In this document: positions 33,153 to 45,341 of the stretch, in pieces | Layout: every line of letters begins with the position of its first letter | Position numbering within the stretch: position 1 is the first letter of the stretch | Origin: Luteitalea sp. | GTDB taxonomy: Bacteria > Acidobacteriota > Vicinamibacteria > Vicinamibacterales > Vicinamibacteraceae | DNA length: 64,000 bases | Direction: 5' to 3' | Assembly: GCA_009377605.1 (NCBI GenBank) | Contig: WHTT01000001.1 | Location: 1 to 64,000, forward strand | Translations under genes and position numbers: made by a program | The notes under the pieces: generated by a model | Databases searched by the model: none | The model's input: the letters and a program-made list of their open reading frames with translations, nothing else | Told to the model about the DNA's origin: nothing

Positions 33153-34301
33153 TCAAGCGGTGACGGCGGCGCCGTCCGTCGCTCGACAGACGTAGACATC
33201 CGGTGGACGTCCCTCCTGTGCCAGGTATCGCTCGGTAACACGTGCGGTGAACGCGTCGATCGTTCCGGCGTCGATGAGCGCAACGACACAGCCACCAAAG
33301 CCGCCACCTGTCATTCGCGCACCGTAGCAGCCGGCCTGCAGAGCAGCCTCCACCATGACGTCCAGGGCGCGACTGGACACTTCGAAGTCGTCTCGCAAGC
33401 TGCAGTGGCTTTCGTTCATCAAGCGGCCGAATGTCGCGGCGTCCGCGCCGGTAAGCGCGTCGGCGGCGCGCAGCACGCGCTCGTTCTCGCTGACGACGTG
33501 CCGAGCGCGCCGGCCCATGAGACCGTCGAGCGGTCGAGGGTGGTCCTCCAGCGCGGCGATGCTCACGTCGCGCAGCGCCGGCACGCCGAGCGCCCGGGCC
33601 GCTTCTTCACACTGCTGCCTCCGTTCGTTGTACGGCGAGTCGGTGAGCCCGCGCCGTGTCAACGTATCGAGCACAATGACGGCCGTGCCTGGCGGCAGCG
33701 GCATGGCGGCGAGCGCCAGCGAGCGGCAGTCCATCAACAATGCATGGCCGGCGCGGCCCGCAGCCGCCACGAGCTGGTCCATGATGCCGCACTGCAGGCC
33801 GACCCATTGATTCTCGGCGAGCTGCGCGGCCCTCGCCATGCGCACCGGATCCCACGTCAGATGCGAGACGCTCGCGAAGACCCGTGCCGCGGCGAGCTCC
33901 AACGCAGCCGACGAGGAGAGCCCGGCGCCGATTGGCACATCGCCGGCCAGCACACCCTCCCATCCACCGAGCGGGAGGTCCTGTTGTCGAAGCGCCCACG
34001 CAACACCCTTGATGTACTCGGACCAGGCTGGTCGGCCGTGGGAAAGCTCCAGCAGATCGAGCTCACACCACTCGTCGAAGTCGTCCGAGTAGAGACGCAC
34101 GACCGCTTGCGTGATCGGCCGGAACGCAATCCAGACGGCCCGATCGATGGCCATTGGCAGCACGAAGCCGTCGTTGTAGTCGGTGTGCTCGCCAATCAGG
34201 TTGACGCGGCCGGGCGAGCGCACGACACTGGACGGTGCAGAGGTGAATAGACGCGCAAACGCACGGCGTGCGCGTGTGTCGGGCGACGCGGAGTGATCCA
34301 T
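33153..34301 (-). CDS. galK: Galactokinase
   Basis: A 382-residue GHMP kinase that phosphorylates galactose at C1. The family signature GRVNLIGEHTDYNDGFVLP is at about residues 31-49, the ATP-binding GDVPIGAGLSSSAALELA near 118, and the C-terminal TGGGFGGCVVALI near 334. Length and motifs are complete. galT and galE are not in the window. It converges on the mutarotase gene and is divergent from aconitase. Confidence 0.95.
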   Translation of the reverse strand: MDHSASPDTRARRAFARLFTSAPSSVVRSPGRVNLIGEHTDYNDGFVLPMAIDRAVWIAFRPITQAVVRLYSDDFDEWCELDLLELSHGRPAWSEYIKGVAWALRQQDLPLGGWEGVLAGDVPIGAGLSSSAALELAAARVFASVSHLTWDPVRMARAAQLAENQWVGLQCGIMDQLVAAAGRAGHALLMDCRSLALAAMPLPPGTAVIVLDTLTRRGLTDSPYNERRQQCEEAARALGVPALRDVSIAALEDHPRPLDGLMGRRARHVVSENERVLRAADALTGADAATFGRLMNESHCSLRDDFEVSSRALDVMVEAALQAGCYGARMTGGGFGGCVVALIDAGTIDAFTARVTERYLAQEGRPPDVYVCRATDGAAVTA

Positions 34302-34417
34302 GTACCGCCCGCGATCTTACGCGAGCCGGTCTGATGCGCAAAGCCGCTCCTCGTACGCGGTGATATCATGAAGGATCTTGCAGTCCGACGAACGACACTC
34401 ATGCACAGGACACTCAG

Positions 34418-37165
34418 ATGAGCAGCCTCGATTCCTTCGACACCCGAACAACCTTGAGCGCCGGCGGCGAGACGTTCGACTACTTCAGTTTGCCAGCGCT
34501 CGCCGAGAAGTTTCCTCAGGTCTCGCGTCTTCCGTACTCGCTGAAGATACTGCTCGAGAACCTCCTCCGGCGCGAGGACGGCGGCTTCGTCAAGGCGTCG
34601 GATATCGAAGCGTTGGGGACGTGGGACGTCACAGCTGGCGTTGAGAAGGAGATTGCCTTCTCGCCCGCTCGTGTGCTGCTGCAGGACTTCACAGGGGTTC
34701 CCGCCATCGTCGATCTGGCCGCCATGCGAGAGGGCATCGTCAAGCTCGGCGGCGACGCGAAGAAGGTGAACCCGCTTCAGCCGGTCGAGCTCGTCATCGA
34801 CCATTCGGTGCAAGTGGACGTCTTCGGCTTGCGCGACGCGCTCGAACGAAATGGCGAGCTGGAGTACGAGCGGAACCGAGAGCGCTACGTGTTCCTGCGC
34901 TGGGGCCAGAACGCCTTTTCGAACTTCCGTGTCGTGCCGCCAGAAACGGGCATCGTGCATCAGGTCAATCTCGAGTACCTGGCGCGGGTCACATGTCGTG
35001 ACCAAGACGATGGCCGCCACATCCTGTTTCCAGACACGCTGGTTGGCACCGATTCGCACACCACCATGGTCAACGGCTTGGGCGTGGTGGGTTGGGGCGT
35101 CGGCGGGATCGAGGCGGAGGCCGCGATGCTCGGCCAGCCGATCTCGATGCTGATTCCAGACGTCGTGGGCTTCCGCCTGAGCGGCCACCTACCCGAGGGG
35201 GTCACGGCGACGGACCTCGTGCTGACGATCACCGAGATCCTCCGCCAGCAAGGCGTGGTGGGGAAGTTCGTCGAGTTCTTTGGTCCTGGTCTCGCCGCGC
35301 TGACCATTGCCGACCGCGCGACGCTTGGGAACATGTCGCCCGAGTACGGGGCGACCATCGCCATCTTCCCCATCGATACGATGACGCTCGAGTATCTGCG
35401 TTTGACGGGACGTGACGAGGCGCAGGTGGCGCTCGTCGAGACTTACACGAAGGCGCAGGGGCTGTTCCGCTCGGAGGGGGCGCCAGAGGCGAGCTATGCC
35501 AGCCTCATCGAGCTGGACTTGGCCAGCGTCGAGCCGAGCGTCGCCGGGCCGCGGCGCCCGCAGGATCGCGTACGCCTCGGACAGGCCAAGGCGCGGTTCG
35601 GTGAAGCGCTTCAGTCCCTGCTCACCGCACCGAAGAAGGAGCCCCGTGTGACGGGCACGGCGACCGGCGGCGGGGGCGGCGCCGCCCTCGCGAGCGCCGG
35701 TGCCGCCGCCGCAACCGAGGCGCCCCCCTGGGTCGATGAGCTCGATCATGGCGCCGTTGTCGTTGCCGCTATTACGAGCTGCACGAACACCTCGAACCCG
35801 AGCGTGATGATCGGCGCCGGCCTGCTCGCGAAGAAGGCCGTCGAGAAAGGGCTCACACGAAAGCCTTGGGTGAAGACGAGCCTCGCCCCGGGGTCGAAGG
35901 TGGTGACGGAGTATCTCCGCGAGGCCGGTCTGACGGAGTACCTGGACGCGCTGGGGTTCAATCTCGTTGGCTACGGGTGCACCACCTGTATCGGAAACAG
36001 CGGCCCGCTTCCCGAAGAGGTGTCCGCTATCGTCGACGAGCGCAACCTCGTCGTCTGCTCGGTGCTGTCGGGCAATCGGAACTTCGAAGGGCGCATTCAG
36101 CCGCAAGTTCGTGCGAACTACTTGGCCTCACCGCCGCTCGTCGTCGCCTATGCACTCGCCGGTCGGATGACGATCGACCTGACGACCGAGCCCCTTGGAA
36201 CGGATCGTGACGGGGCGCCTGTCTATCTTCAGGACGTCTGGCCCAGCAGCAGAGAGATTCAAGACACGATGGCGGCTGCGGTGCAGGCGGAGATGTTCCG
36301 CCGGCAGTATGCCAGCGTGTTCGAGGGCGACGCACGCTGGCGCGCGCTTCCGGTGCCGGAGGGCGAGCGCTACGTGTGGGATTCCGACTCCACGTATGTC
36401 CGACACCCACCCTATTTCGAGGGGATGACGCTCACGCCGCAGCCGCTCGAAGACGTCGCCGCAGCGCGTGTCCTTTGTGTGCTCGGGGACAGCGTGACGA
36501 CAGACCACATCTCGCCGGCGGGATCAATCAAGGCCGACAGCCCGGCTGGGAAGTACCTCGAGGAGCATGGCGTCCGTGTGCGCGACTTCAACTCGTATGG
36601 TGCACGGCGCGGGAATCATGAGGTCATGGTCCGTGGGACCTTTGCAAACATTCGGCTGCGCAACCAGCTCGTGCCAGGCGTGGAGGGCGGCTTCACGATC
36701 CATCTGCCAGACGACGAGCAGATGACGATCTATGAAGCGGCGATGCGGTACCAAGCCGAAGGGGTGCCGCTCATTGTCTTGGCGGGGAAGGAGTACGGCT
36801 CTGGGTCGTCGCGCGACTGGGCCGCAAAAGGGACCAAGCTGCTGGGCGTGCGAGCGGTCATCGCCGAGAGCTTCGAGCGCATTCACCGGAGCAACCTGGT
36901 GAACATGGGGGTGCTGCCACTGCAGTTCAAGTCTGGTGATCACGCCGCGAGCCTGGGACTGACAGGACGCGAGCGCGTCGACATTGCCGGGATCGCCGCC
37001 GAATTGCAGCCGCGCGGAGAGCTCACCGTCCGTGCGACGCCCGATGAGGGCCATCCCATCACGTTCACCGTGACCGTGCGCATCGACACGCCGGAGGAGC
37101 TCGTCGCGTTCAAGCATGGCGGCATCCTGCCGTACGTGCTTCGCAAGTTAGTGCAGGCGGGCTGA
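34418..37165 (+). CDS. acnA: Aconitate hydratase AcnA
   Basis: A 915-residue aconitase of the AcnA/IRP1 type, converting citrate to isocitrate in the TCA cycle. Cluster ligand cysteines are in [19 protein letters not shown] (first Cys) and [13 protein letters not shown] (two Cys). The substrate loop [10 protein letters not shown] and the swivel-domain [10 protein letters not shown] are present. A glycine/alanine-rich insert ([20 protein letters not shown], about residues 412-431) between domains is unusual. Cytoplasmic. Followed 16 bases later by queG, probably cotranscribed. Confidence 0.97.
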   Translation: MSSLDSFDTRTTLSAGGETFDYFSLPALAEKFPQVSRLPYSLKILLENLLRREDGGFVKASDIEALGTWDVTAGVEKEIAFSPARVLLQDFTGVPAIVDLAAMREGIVKLGGDAKKVNPLQPVELVIDHSVQVDVFGLRDALERNGELEYERNRERYVFLRWGQNAFSNFRVVPPETGIVHQVNLEYLARVTCRDQDDGRHILFPDTLVGTDSHTTMVNGLGVVGWGVGGIEAEAAMLGQPISMLIPDVVGFRLSGHLPEGVTATDLVLTITEILRQQGVVGKFVEFFGPGLAALTIADRATLGNMSPEYGATIAIFPIDTMTLEYLRLTGRDEAQVALVETYTKAQGLFRSEGAPEASYASLIELDLASVEPSVAGPRRPQDRVRLGQAKARFGEALQSLLTAPKKEPRVTGTATGGGGGAALASAGAAAATEAPPWVDELDHGAVVVAAITSCTNTSNPSVMIGAGLLAKKAVEKGLTRKPWVKTSLAPGSKVVTEYLREAGLTEYLDALGFNLVGYGCTTCIGNSGPLPEEVSAIVDERNLVVCSVLSGNRNFEGRIQPQVRANYLASPPLVVAYALAGRMTIDLTTEPLGTDRDGAPVYLQDVWPSSREIQDTMAAAVQAEMFRRQYASVFEGDARWRALPVPEGERYVWDSDSTYVRHPPYFEGMTLTPQPLEDVAAARVLCVLGDSVTTDHISPAGSIKADSPAGKYLEEHGVRVRDFNSYGARRGNHEVMVRGTFANIRLRNQLVPGVEGGFTIHLPDDEQMTIYEAAMRYQAEGVPLIVLAGKEYGSGSSRDWAAKGTKLLGVRAVIAESFERIHRSNLVNMGVLPLQFKSGDHAASLGLTGRERVDIAGIAAELQPRGELTVRATPDEGHPITFTVTVRIDTPEELVAFKHGGILPYVLRKLVQAG

Positions 37166-37181
37166 GTGGATTCCTTGCAGC

Positions 37182-38243
37182 ATGCTGACAGCCGCTGCAA
37201 TCAAATCGCGCGCTTCGGAAATCGGCTTCGACCTCTGTGGCATTGCGCCTGCGGAGGCGTTTCCAGAGCTCGGCCGATTCCGCGAATGGCTCGCGCGGGG
37301 ATACGCAGGCGAGATGCAGTATCTCGCCAGAACGGCCCACAAGCGCGCAGACCCGCATCTCCTTCTCCGAAACGCTCGGTCCGTCATTGTCACGGGGACC
37401 ATCTATAACGTTGACCGGCCGTACTCGGCGACGTGCGGACCTGGCGAAGCACGTATCGCGCGCTACGGCTGGGGTGACGACTACCATGACGTCATCGGCC
37501 AGCGGCAGCATTTGCTTCTGGGTTGGATGAAGGATGCGGCTGGTGAGCTGTTCGACGCGGTCTCCTACGTCGATACAGGCCCGGTTCAGGAAAAGGTCTT
37601 CGCCGCGCGTGCTGGCCTGGGCTGGATTGGTAAGAACACGTGCGTCATCAACCAGGATGTCGGCTCGTGGATCTTCCTGGGCGTGATCTTGTGCGGTCTC
37701 GAGATCGAGCCGGACGCGCCTGCGCTGGACCACTGCGGTAGCTGCACGCGGTGCCTCGAGGCCTGCCCAACCGGTGCGCTGGTCGAGCCGTATGTGCTCG
37801 ATGCAACCCGGTGTATCTCGTACCTGACGATCGAGGTGCGTGGTGCCATCCCACGGTCACAGCGGCCCGACGTGGGAGAACATGTCTATGGGTGTGATAT
37901 CTGCCAGGACGTGTGCCCCTGGAACCGGCGCGCGCCGACGAGCGACGATCCGGCGTGGCTGCCGCGGACGATCTTCGATCGAACGCGCACCATCGATCTC
38001 TGGCGCCGATCGGACACCGATCTGCGGGCGGCGCTCAAGGCGAGTGCCATGACTCGGGCCGGGCTCCGCCGCTTCCGTCGCAACCTCTCGGTTGCGCTTG
38101 GCAACAGCGCCGGCCCGGAGAGTGAAGCGGCACTGTGCGATGATGACCGAGCCGACGCCCCGTCACTCGCGGATCCAGCCGTGAGGGAGCATGTGGAATG
38201 GGCGAAGGGCGGTAGGGCGCGTTCGCCGAACGCGCCAGATTAG
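37182..38243 (+). CDS. queG: Epoxyqueuosine reductase QueG
   Basis: A 353-residue cobalamin-dependent Fe-S enzyme for the last step of queuosine synthesis in tRNA. Two [4Fe-4S] sites are seen: CGSCTRCLEACPTGAL (about residues 186-201) and CDICQDVCPWN (about 239-249). The N-terminal IGFDLCGIAPAEAF and the middle GWIGKNTCVINQDVGSW segments match the family. The C-terminal GRARSPNAPD and stop are encoded by a REP palindrome, so the native end has been replaced. Overlaps the convergent yqgE by four bases. queD lies 21 kb away. Confidence 0.95.
   Translation: MLTAAAIKSRASEIGFDLCGIAPAEAFPELGRFREWLARGYAGEMQYLARTAHKRADPHLLLRNARSVIVTGTIYNVDRPYSATCGPGEARIARYGWGDDYHDVIGQRQHLLLGWMKDAAGELFDAVSYVDTGPVQEKVFAARAGLGWIGKNTCVINQDVGSWIFLGVILCGLEIEPDAPALDHCGSCTRCLEACPTGALVEPYVLDATRCISYLTIEVRGAIPRSQRPDVGEHVYGCDICQDVCPWNRRAPTSDDPAWLPRTIFDRTRTIDLWRRSDTDLRAALKASAMTRAGLRRFRRNLSVALGNSAGPESEAALCDDDRADAPSLADPAVREHVEWAKGGRARSPNAPD
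38212..38236. repeat. REP-like palindrome GTAGG + GCGCGTTCG/CGAACGCGC
   Basis: A GTAG foot and a perfect ten-base stem (GGCGCGTTCG, one-base loop, CGAACGCGCC) at the convergent end of queG and yqgE. It encodes the last residues of QueG. Confidence 0.7.
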
Positions 38244-38809
38244 TGGACCCCTTGGCCGCCCTGGAGAAACGCGGGATCCGCGCCGAGCATGCGAATGCCC
38301 CGATCCCACATCTGATCTGCCGGCGTGTCGAAAATGAGTCCGGCGTCTGCTTCCATGGTGAGCCACGCCGAAGCGGCGAGCTCGGCATCGAGCTGGCCAG
38401 GGCCCCAGCCGGAATAGCCGGTGAGCACGCGCGTGCGGGGCGGCGTGTCGATCAGGACACGCCGCAGCAGCTCGAGTGAGGTGGAGAGATAGAGACTTGG
38501 TGCGACCTGGGTGACGTCATCATCGACGCCCGAGGGCAGTCCGCCAAGCAGGATCCAGCCGCGCTGGGGCTCCACAGGACCACCAAACCACAGGAGAGGG
38601 CCGCTCGTTGCGCGGACGGGCGGCGCGAGGTTCACAACCTCCGCGGCGGCGGTGGTGGTCGGCCGATTCAGCACGAGACCGAACGCGCCATCCGGCGTGT
38701 GCTCGCAGAGGAGGAGCACCGTTCGCTCGAAATTCGGGTCCGTCAGTTGGGGCATCGAGAGCAAGAGCGTCGGTGCCAGGCCATTCACATGGTCGCCATC
38801 GATCGACAT
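38240..38809 (-). CDS. YqgE/AlgH family protein
   Basis: A 189-residue protein of the UPF0301 (YqgE/AlgH) family, with LLLSMPQLTDPNFERTVLLL at the start, GAFGLVLNRPT, LWFGGPVEPQRGWILL and VLTGYSGWGPGQLDAELA. Function is not settled. ATG 38809 fits the family start. A TTG five codons upstream is possible. Its stop shares four bases with queG. Downstream of RsgA on the same strand, 37 bases away. Confidence 0.9.
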   Translation of the reverse strand: MSIDGDHVNGLAPTLLLSMPQLTDPNFERTVLLLCEHTPDGAFGLVLNRPTTTAAAEVVNLAPPVRATSGPLLWFGGPVEPQRGWILLGGLPSGVDDDVTQVAPSLYLSTSLELLRRVLIDTPPRTRVLTGYSGWGPGQLDAELAASAWLTMEADAGLIFDTPADQMWDRGIRMLGADPAFLQGGQGVH

Positions 38810-38846
38810 GGCTCCATCATACAAGACAGGATTCAGGAATCAGGGG

Positions 38847-39821
38847 TCAAGGGCGTCGAAGCTTCTGGTACTGCGCGAGCCGCACGGCGGGGAGACGGCC
38901 GTCTGCGACAGCCTGCTTGACCGCGCAGCGCGGCTCTCGATCGTGCCTGCAATCCGTGAAGTGACAATCGGTTGCCAGCGCCTCGATGTCTGGAAAGGCT
39001 GCTTCCAACGCCCCATCCCCTTCCCAGAGCTGCAGCTCCCGCATTCCTGGCGTGTCAATGAGCAATCCACCGCCGGGCACGGCGATCAGCTCCCGATGCG
39101 TCGTCGTGTGTCGTCCGCGCTGGTCCGAGGCGCGCACTTCGCGTGTGGCCTGACGGGCCTCTCCCAGGAGCCGATTGATCAGGGTCGACTTGCCGACGCC
39201 CGAGGATCCGAGGAAGGCGACCGTACGTCGCGGTCGCACGTGGCTACGGAGCTTCTCGAGCCCATCGCCTCGACCCGCGCTGGTGACCACGATGGGGACG
39301 CCGGGAGCGATCGCCTCCACGTCCCGCAGTCGCGCATCGATATCGTCGCACCTGTCGGCCTTGTTGAGCACGACGACCGGCGCCGCGCCACCCGCCCACG
39401 CCGTGACGAGATAGCGCTCGATCCGGCGCGTGTTGAAATCGTGATCCAAACCGCTCACGAGGAAGACCGTGTCGACATTGGCCGCCAGGACCTGTTGCTC
39501 AATCACCCGGCCAGCCGCCTTGCGCGAGAAGTGGCTCCGACGCGGCAGCACGCCCTCGATGAGCGGGGTCCGATCGTGCGCCGCCAGGCGAAGCGCCACC
39601 CAGTCGCCGACGGCTGGAAACGCGTCGCGCGCGCGCCAACGATGCCGGGCGCGCCCTGCGACACGGACGAGCATCTCTGCTTCGTCCGTGCTCACCCGAT
39701 AGATGTGCTGATGCTCGGCGACGACACGCCCCGGGACCAGGCCTGCGGCGGCGTAATGCTGGAATTCTCGGGCGAAGCGGTCGTCCCATCCCAGTGTCAC
39801 GAGACGAGCTGGTAATGTCAT
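38847..39821 (-). CDS. rsgA: Ribosome small subunit-dependent GTPase A
   Basis: A 324-residue circularly permuted GTPase that assists 30S maturation. Motif order G4-G1-G3 is clear: NKADRCDD, GSSGVGKSTLINRLLG and DTPGMREL. The N-terminal OB fold and the C-terminal zinc site CHFTDCRHDREPRCAV are present. Length is typical. Divergent from the ECF-kinase pair. Confidence 0.95.
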   Translation of the reverse strand: MTLPARLVTLGWDDRFAREFQHYAAAGLVPGRVVAEHQHIYRVSTDEAEMLVRVAGRARHRWRARDAFPAVGDWVALRLAAHDRTPLIEGVLPRRSHFSRKAAGRVIEQQVLAANVDTVFLVSGLDHDFNTRRIERYLVTAWAGGAAPVVVLNKADRCDDIDARLRDVEAIAPGVPIVVTSAGRGDGLEKLRSHVRPRRTVAFLGSSGVGKSTLINRLLGEARQATREVRASDQRGRHTTTHRELIAVPGGGLLIDTPGMRELQLWEGDGALEAAFPDIEALATDCHFTDCRHDREPRCAVKQAVADGRLPAVRLAQYQKLRRP

Positions 39822-39910
39822 GATGACTGATGTGCTCCCGCGTGCGGCAGCGAGCCCACCGCTCGTGTGGCGCCCGGAGCCGACATATCCGCACCCCTAT
39901 TGTGCGCGCG

Positions 39911-40504
39911 ATGGACGACGATCGAGAATCGCGGAGATTCATGAATGGACCGGACGGACGCCGCAGGGCCGATGAGCGGCAGCGCGCCGACGCGCTCGAG
40001 ACGTTGCTGCCAGTGGTGTACCGGGAGCTCCGGCGGCTTGCGGCGCACTACCTGCAGCGCGAGCGACCGGGTCATACGCTGCAGGCCACCGCGCTCGTGC
40101 ACGAAGCGTACTTGCGCCTTCTCCGTGAGCACAACACCGCCTGGCAAAACCGCGCACACTTCTGCGCGATTGCGGCCGGCGCCATGCGTCAGATCCTGGT
40201 CGAGCACGCGCGCGCGCGACACGCGCAGAAGCGGGGCGGACACGCGGCTCGCATCACGCTCGATGAAGCGCTCGTCGCCACATCGCCGGGCTCGATCGAC
40301 GTCGAGGCGTTGCATGGCGCGCTCGAGGAGCTTGCGGATCTCGATCGGCGCCAGGCGCGATTGGTCGAGCTGCGGTTCTTTGGTGGCCTGTCGATCGAGG
40401 AGGCGGCAGGGCAACTCGATGTCTCGCCGGCGACAGCCAAGCGCGATTGGACCGTCGCGCGTGCCTGGCTGCGGCGCCGGCTCGTCGGGAGCGAGGCGCC
40501 GTGA
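39911..40504 (+). CDS. ECF sigma factor of the TIGR02999 type, paired with a Ser/Thr kinase
   Basis: A 197-residue ECF-like sigma factor with ALETLLPVVYRELRRLAAHYLQRE and the diagnostic TLQATALVHEAYLRLL, then region 4 with LVELRFFGGLSIEEAAGQL and SPATAKRDWTVARAWL. This type is usually beside a Ser/Thr kinase rather than an anti-sigma factor, and is probably controlled by phosphorylation. The stop overlaps the kinase start in GTGA. ATG 39911 is the likely start. Confidence 0.9.
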   Translation: MDDDRESRRFMNGPDGRRRADERQRADALETLLPVVYRELRRLAAHYLQRERPGHTLQATALVHEAYLRLLREHNTAWQNRAHFCAIAAGAMRQILVEHARARHAQKRGGHAARITLDEALVATSPGSIDVEALHGALEELADLDRRQARLVELRFFGGLSIEEAAGQLDVSPATAKRDWTVARAWLRRRLVGSEAP

Positions 40505-42105
40505 GCCGTCGGGAGGAATGGCGCCGCATCAACGAGCTATTTCATGCGGTGCTGGCACGGCCTCGAACCGAGCGAGCGGCCTTCCTCGAGGGGGCGTGCG
40601 CGGACGCGCCTGCCCTTCGGCGCGAAATCGAGGCGCTCGTCACCGCCCACGAAACCGACCCGGACTTCCTCGAGCAGGGGCTCGATCCACTCGACTTGCT
40701 CGCCCGCGGAGCCCTGTCCTCCATTGGTCCGTCGGTAGACGCACAACCGTTGTCGGCCGGCTCTCGCCTGGGCCGCTACGCCATCGAGGAGGAGCTCGGG
40801 CGAGGCGGCATGGGCATCGTCTATCTGGCCCGCGACACCGAGCTGAACCGCTCCGTGGCGATCAAGCTCCTGCCAGCCGCAGTTGCCAGCGATGACGGCC
40901 GCCGGGCCCGCTTGCGGCGTGAAGCACGCGCGGCGGCGGCGTTGTCGCATCCCGGTATCGCCACCGTCTACGCCCTCGAAGAGGTTGGACGCGTGCTCTT
41001 CATCGTGTCGGAGTACGTGCGCGGCCGAACCCTTCGGGATGAGTTGGAGGCGTTGGGCCCTTTCAAAGGTGGGCACCTTCTGAGCACCGTTTTGGACATC
41101 GCCCGCGCGTTGGCGGCTGCGCATCGACAGGGTGTCGTTCATCGCGACCTCAAGCCAGAGAACGTCGTGCGGAGTGAGCACGGCATCAAGATCGTGGACT
41201 TTGGCTTGGCGCAGGTCGCCCCTGCGGAGCGCGCCGGGTCGCTGCCCACACGGCTCACGCAGACTGGCATGATCGTGGGGACGCCGGCGTACATGTCGCC
41301 CGAGCAGCTGCGCGGCGAAGAAGCGGACGCACGATGTGATCAGTTCATGTTTGGCGTCTTGCTCTACGAGCTGATCACCGGGCAGCATCCGTTCCGTGGA
41401 CCGGAAGTGCCGGCGACGTGGGCGCGGATCTTGCGCGACGAGCCGCAACCGCTCAGCGTCGTCGGTGACACAGTGGCGAGGCAGCTGCAGCCCGTGGTCA
41501 CACGTTGCTTGGCGAAGGACCCTGCCGAGCGGTTTACGGCGACCGACGACCTCGTGTCTGCCATCGTGGAAGCGCGCGGCTCACTTGCCAGCGAGACGCG
41601 CAGGCAGGGTCACGCGGCCGAGAGCGTGGAGCCGGACGGCTCGGTGCCGATGACGCACGGCGGCGCACCCGGCGAGCGTCAACCGGCAACGCGGTTGGGA
41701 TGGGAGGTTCACCAGGTCGTCGTGTCGCTCGTCTACGGCGTGATGCTCTGGCCCATGTGGCTGGTGCGCGCACACATGACGCCGGGACCATGGCGCACGC
41801 TGTGGTTCGTCGTCAATGTGGCGGTCGTGGCGCTCGCGGCGACGCTGCGCTTCAACCTTGCGTTCACGTCTCGTTGCTATCCTGCGGCACTCGATCTGCA
41901 GCGGCGCCGCGCTTCCTGGCTGGTGCGCAGCGCGGACTGGGCGGTTGCGCTCCTGTTGATGCTCGGCGCCGCCATCGTCGGTGGGGCGGATGTCGGTCTC
42001 ACGGCGCTGCTGGTTGGCGTGGCGATTGGCGCCGGCGTGGCCTTCCTCTTCATCGAGCCCGCGACCGCGCATGCGACGCTGGGTGAGGGTGGGCCCGACC
42101 TTTAG
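40501..42105 (+). CDS. Membrane-anchored Ser/Thr protein kinase
   Basis: A 534-residue Hanks-type kinase starting at GTG 40501. An N-terminal helical segment (EEWRRINELFHAVLARP) common in these pairs is followed by the kinase domain at about residues 92-360: GRYAIEEELGRGGMGIVYLA (P-loop), VAIKLLP (Lys), VVHRDLKPENVV, KIVDFGLA and GTPAYMSPEQL. The C-terminal 120 residues carry about four membrane helices rather than an extracellular sensor. Coupled to the ECF sigma gene, which it may phosphorylate. Confidence 0.93.
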   Translation: MSRREEWRRINELFHAVLARPRTERAAFLEGACADAPALRREIEALVTAHETDPDFLEQGLDPLDLLARGALSSIGPSVDAQPLSAGSRLGRYAIEEELGRGGMGIVYLARDTELNRSVAIKLLPAAVASDDGRRARLRREARAAAALSHPGIATVYALEEVGRVLFIVSEYVRGRTLRDELEALGPFKGGHLLSTVLDIARALAAAHRQGVVHRDLKPENVVRSEHGIKIVDFGLAQVAPAERAGSLPTRLTQTGMIVGTPAYMSPEQLRGEEADARCDQFMFGVLLYELITGQHPFRGPEVPATWARILRDEPQPLSVVGDTVARQLQPVVTRCLAKDPAERFTATDDLVSAIVEARGSLASETRRQGHAAESVEPDGSVPMTHGGAPGERQPATRLGWEVHQVVVSLVYGVMLWPMWLVRAHMTPGPWRTLWFVVNVAVVALAATLRFNLAFTSRCYPAALDLQRRRASWLVRSADWAVALLLMLGAAIVGGADVGLTALLVGVAIGAGVAFLFIEPATAHATLGEGGPDL

Positions 42106-42140
42106 GCCGCGCGTTCGCTGTAAGATGAAAGATCCGGGCC

Positions 42141-42163
42141 GGACGCCTCGGCGGGGCGTCCTA
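42141..42163. repeat. REP-like palindrome, GACGCC family, variant foot
   Basis: GGACGCC/GGCGTCC arms around TCGGCGG-type loop between the kinase and ABC exporter genes. The foot on the minus strand reads CTAG instead of GTAG. Confidence 0.5.
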
Positions 42164-42236
42164 GCCTCACGACCTACCCGATCGGCTGATCCGCATCACG
42201 GCGGCGCGCGGATAACCTGAGTGATCGACGCTGATT

Positions 42237-44084
<1,848 letters not shown>

Positions 44085-44123
44085 GGCGGCCCTTCCGGAT
44101 TCCAAACATAGCTGTGTATAGTT

Positions 44124-44162
44124 TCACGCGTGTCTATCTGTGCTCATCTCTGGATCAAAGAT
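44124..44162. repeat. Degenerate heptamer-like tract (TCTGTG/TCATCT)
   Basis: A tract of related CTATCTG, TGCTCAT and CTCTGGA blocks upstream of the lactonase start. Period is imperfect. Called by resemblance to the other heptamer tracts. Confidence 0.35.
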
Positions 44163-44180
44163 TCCTTGTGCCCACCGGTG

Positions 44181-45341
44181 ATGTCCTGTCTCATCGGCGT
44201 TGCCTTGATCGGCGCATCGCTCTTGACGAATCAGCCGGCCGAGGCCTCGCAAGGCGGTGAGACAACCGGCGAGCTGTTCGTCTACGTCGGCACCTATACC
44301 AACGGCGAGAGCAAGGGCATCTACCTGCTGCGGATGGATCCGCGCACGGGACAGCTTTCCGAGCCCACGTTGGCCGCCGAGGCGAAGAGTCCAAGCTTCC
44401 TTGCCGTTCACCCGACCAAGCGCGTGCTCTACGCCGTGAACGAGATAAGCGGCAACGACGGCGACCGCCCGGGCGGTGCCGTGAGCGCGTTTGCCATCGG
44501 TCCCGACGGCTCGCTGACACTCCTGAACGAGCAATCGTCCCGCGGAGCAGGCCCATGCTTCGTGGCCGTAGACGAGGCGGGAGCGCACGTGCTCGTCGCG
44601 AATTACGGGGGCGGCAGCGTTGCCGTGCTGCCTATTGACGAGGATGGTCGCCTCGAATCAGCCTCTGCGACCGTGCAACACGAAGGATCGAGCGTCGATC
44701 CGAAGCGGCAGCAAGGGCCGCATGCCCACTCCATCAATCCCGACCCAAGCAACCAATTCGCGTTGGCGGCGGACCTAGGGCTCGATCGCATCCTGGTTTA
44801 TCGGCTCGATGCCACGGCAGGCACGATTACACCGCACGATCCCCCAGATGCCCGAGTCGAGCCTGGGGCCGGGCCACGGCATCTCGCGTTCCACCCCAAC
44901 GGCCGCTTTGCCTACGTGATGAACGAGCTCCAGTCGACCGTGACATCCTTTGCCTGGGACGCGGCGGAGGGCACGCTCGAGGCTCTGCAGACGCTGCCCA
45001 CGTTGCCAGCCGATTTCAGCGGCACCAACCATACGGCCGACGTCCAGGTACATCCGTCAGGCCGCTTCGTCTACGGATCGAACCGTGGCCACGACACCAT
45101 CGCAGTCTTCGGCGTAGACGAAGCAAACGGGCGTCTCAGCCCGGTGGAGCATCGAGCCAGCGGCGGTAAGACGCCACGCCACTTCGGCATCGATCCCAGC
45201 GGCACCTATCTGCTCGCCGCCAATCAAGATTCCAACTCGCTTGTGGTTTTTCGCATCGACCAGCAAAGTGGCCGACTCGCACCCACTGGCACGCAGGTCG
45301 AAGTCCCTTCACCAGTCTGTGTCAGGTTCGTACGCCGGTAG
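44181..45341 (+). CDS. Exported lactonase family protein (6-phosphogluconolactonase-like beta-propeller)
   Basis: A 386-residue seven-bladed propeller of the YbhE/Pgl type. A signal peptide (LIGVALIGASLLTNQPAEASQ) is followed by LFVYVGTYTNGESKGIYLL, the HAHSINPDPSNQFALAADLGLDRI segment with the family histidine, and GPRHLAFHPNGRFAYVMNEL. Cytoplasmic Pgl has no signal peptide, so this secreted form may act on other lactones. ATG 44181 is preferred to GTG 44130 because the signal peptide begins there. It converges on the channel gene. Confidence 0.88.
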   Translation: MSCLIGVALIGASLLTNQPAEASQGGETTGELFVYVGTYTNGESKGIYLLRMDPRTGQLSEPTLAAEAKSPSFLAVHPTKRVLYAVNEISGNDGDRPGGAVSAFAIGPDGSLTLLNEQSSRGAGPCFVAVDEAGAHVLVANYGGGSVAVLPIDEDGRLESASATVQHEGSSVDPKRQQGPHAHSINPDPSNQFALAADLGLDRILVYRLDATAGTITPHDPPDARVEPGAGPRHLAFHPNGRFAYVMNELQSTVTSFAWDAAEGTLEALQTLPTLPADFSGTNHTADVQVHPSGRFVYGSNRGHDTIAVFGVDEANGRLSPVEHRASGGKTPRHFGIDPSGTYLLAANQDSNSLVVFRIDQQSGRLAPTGTQVEVPSPVCVRFVRR

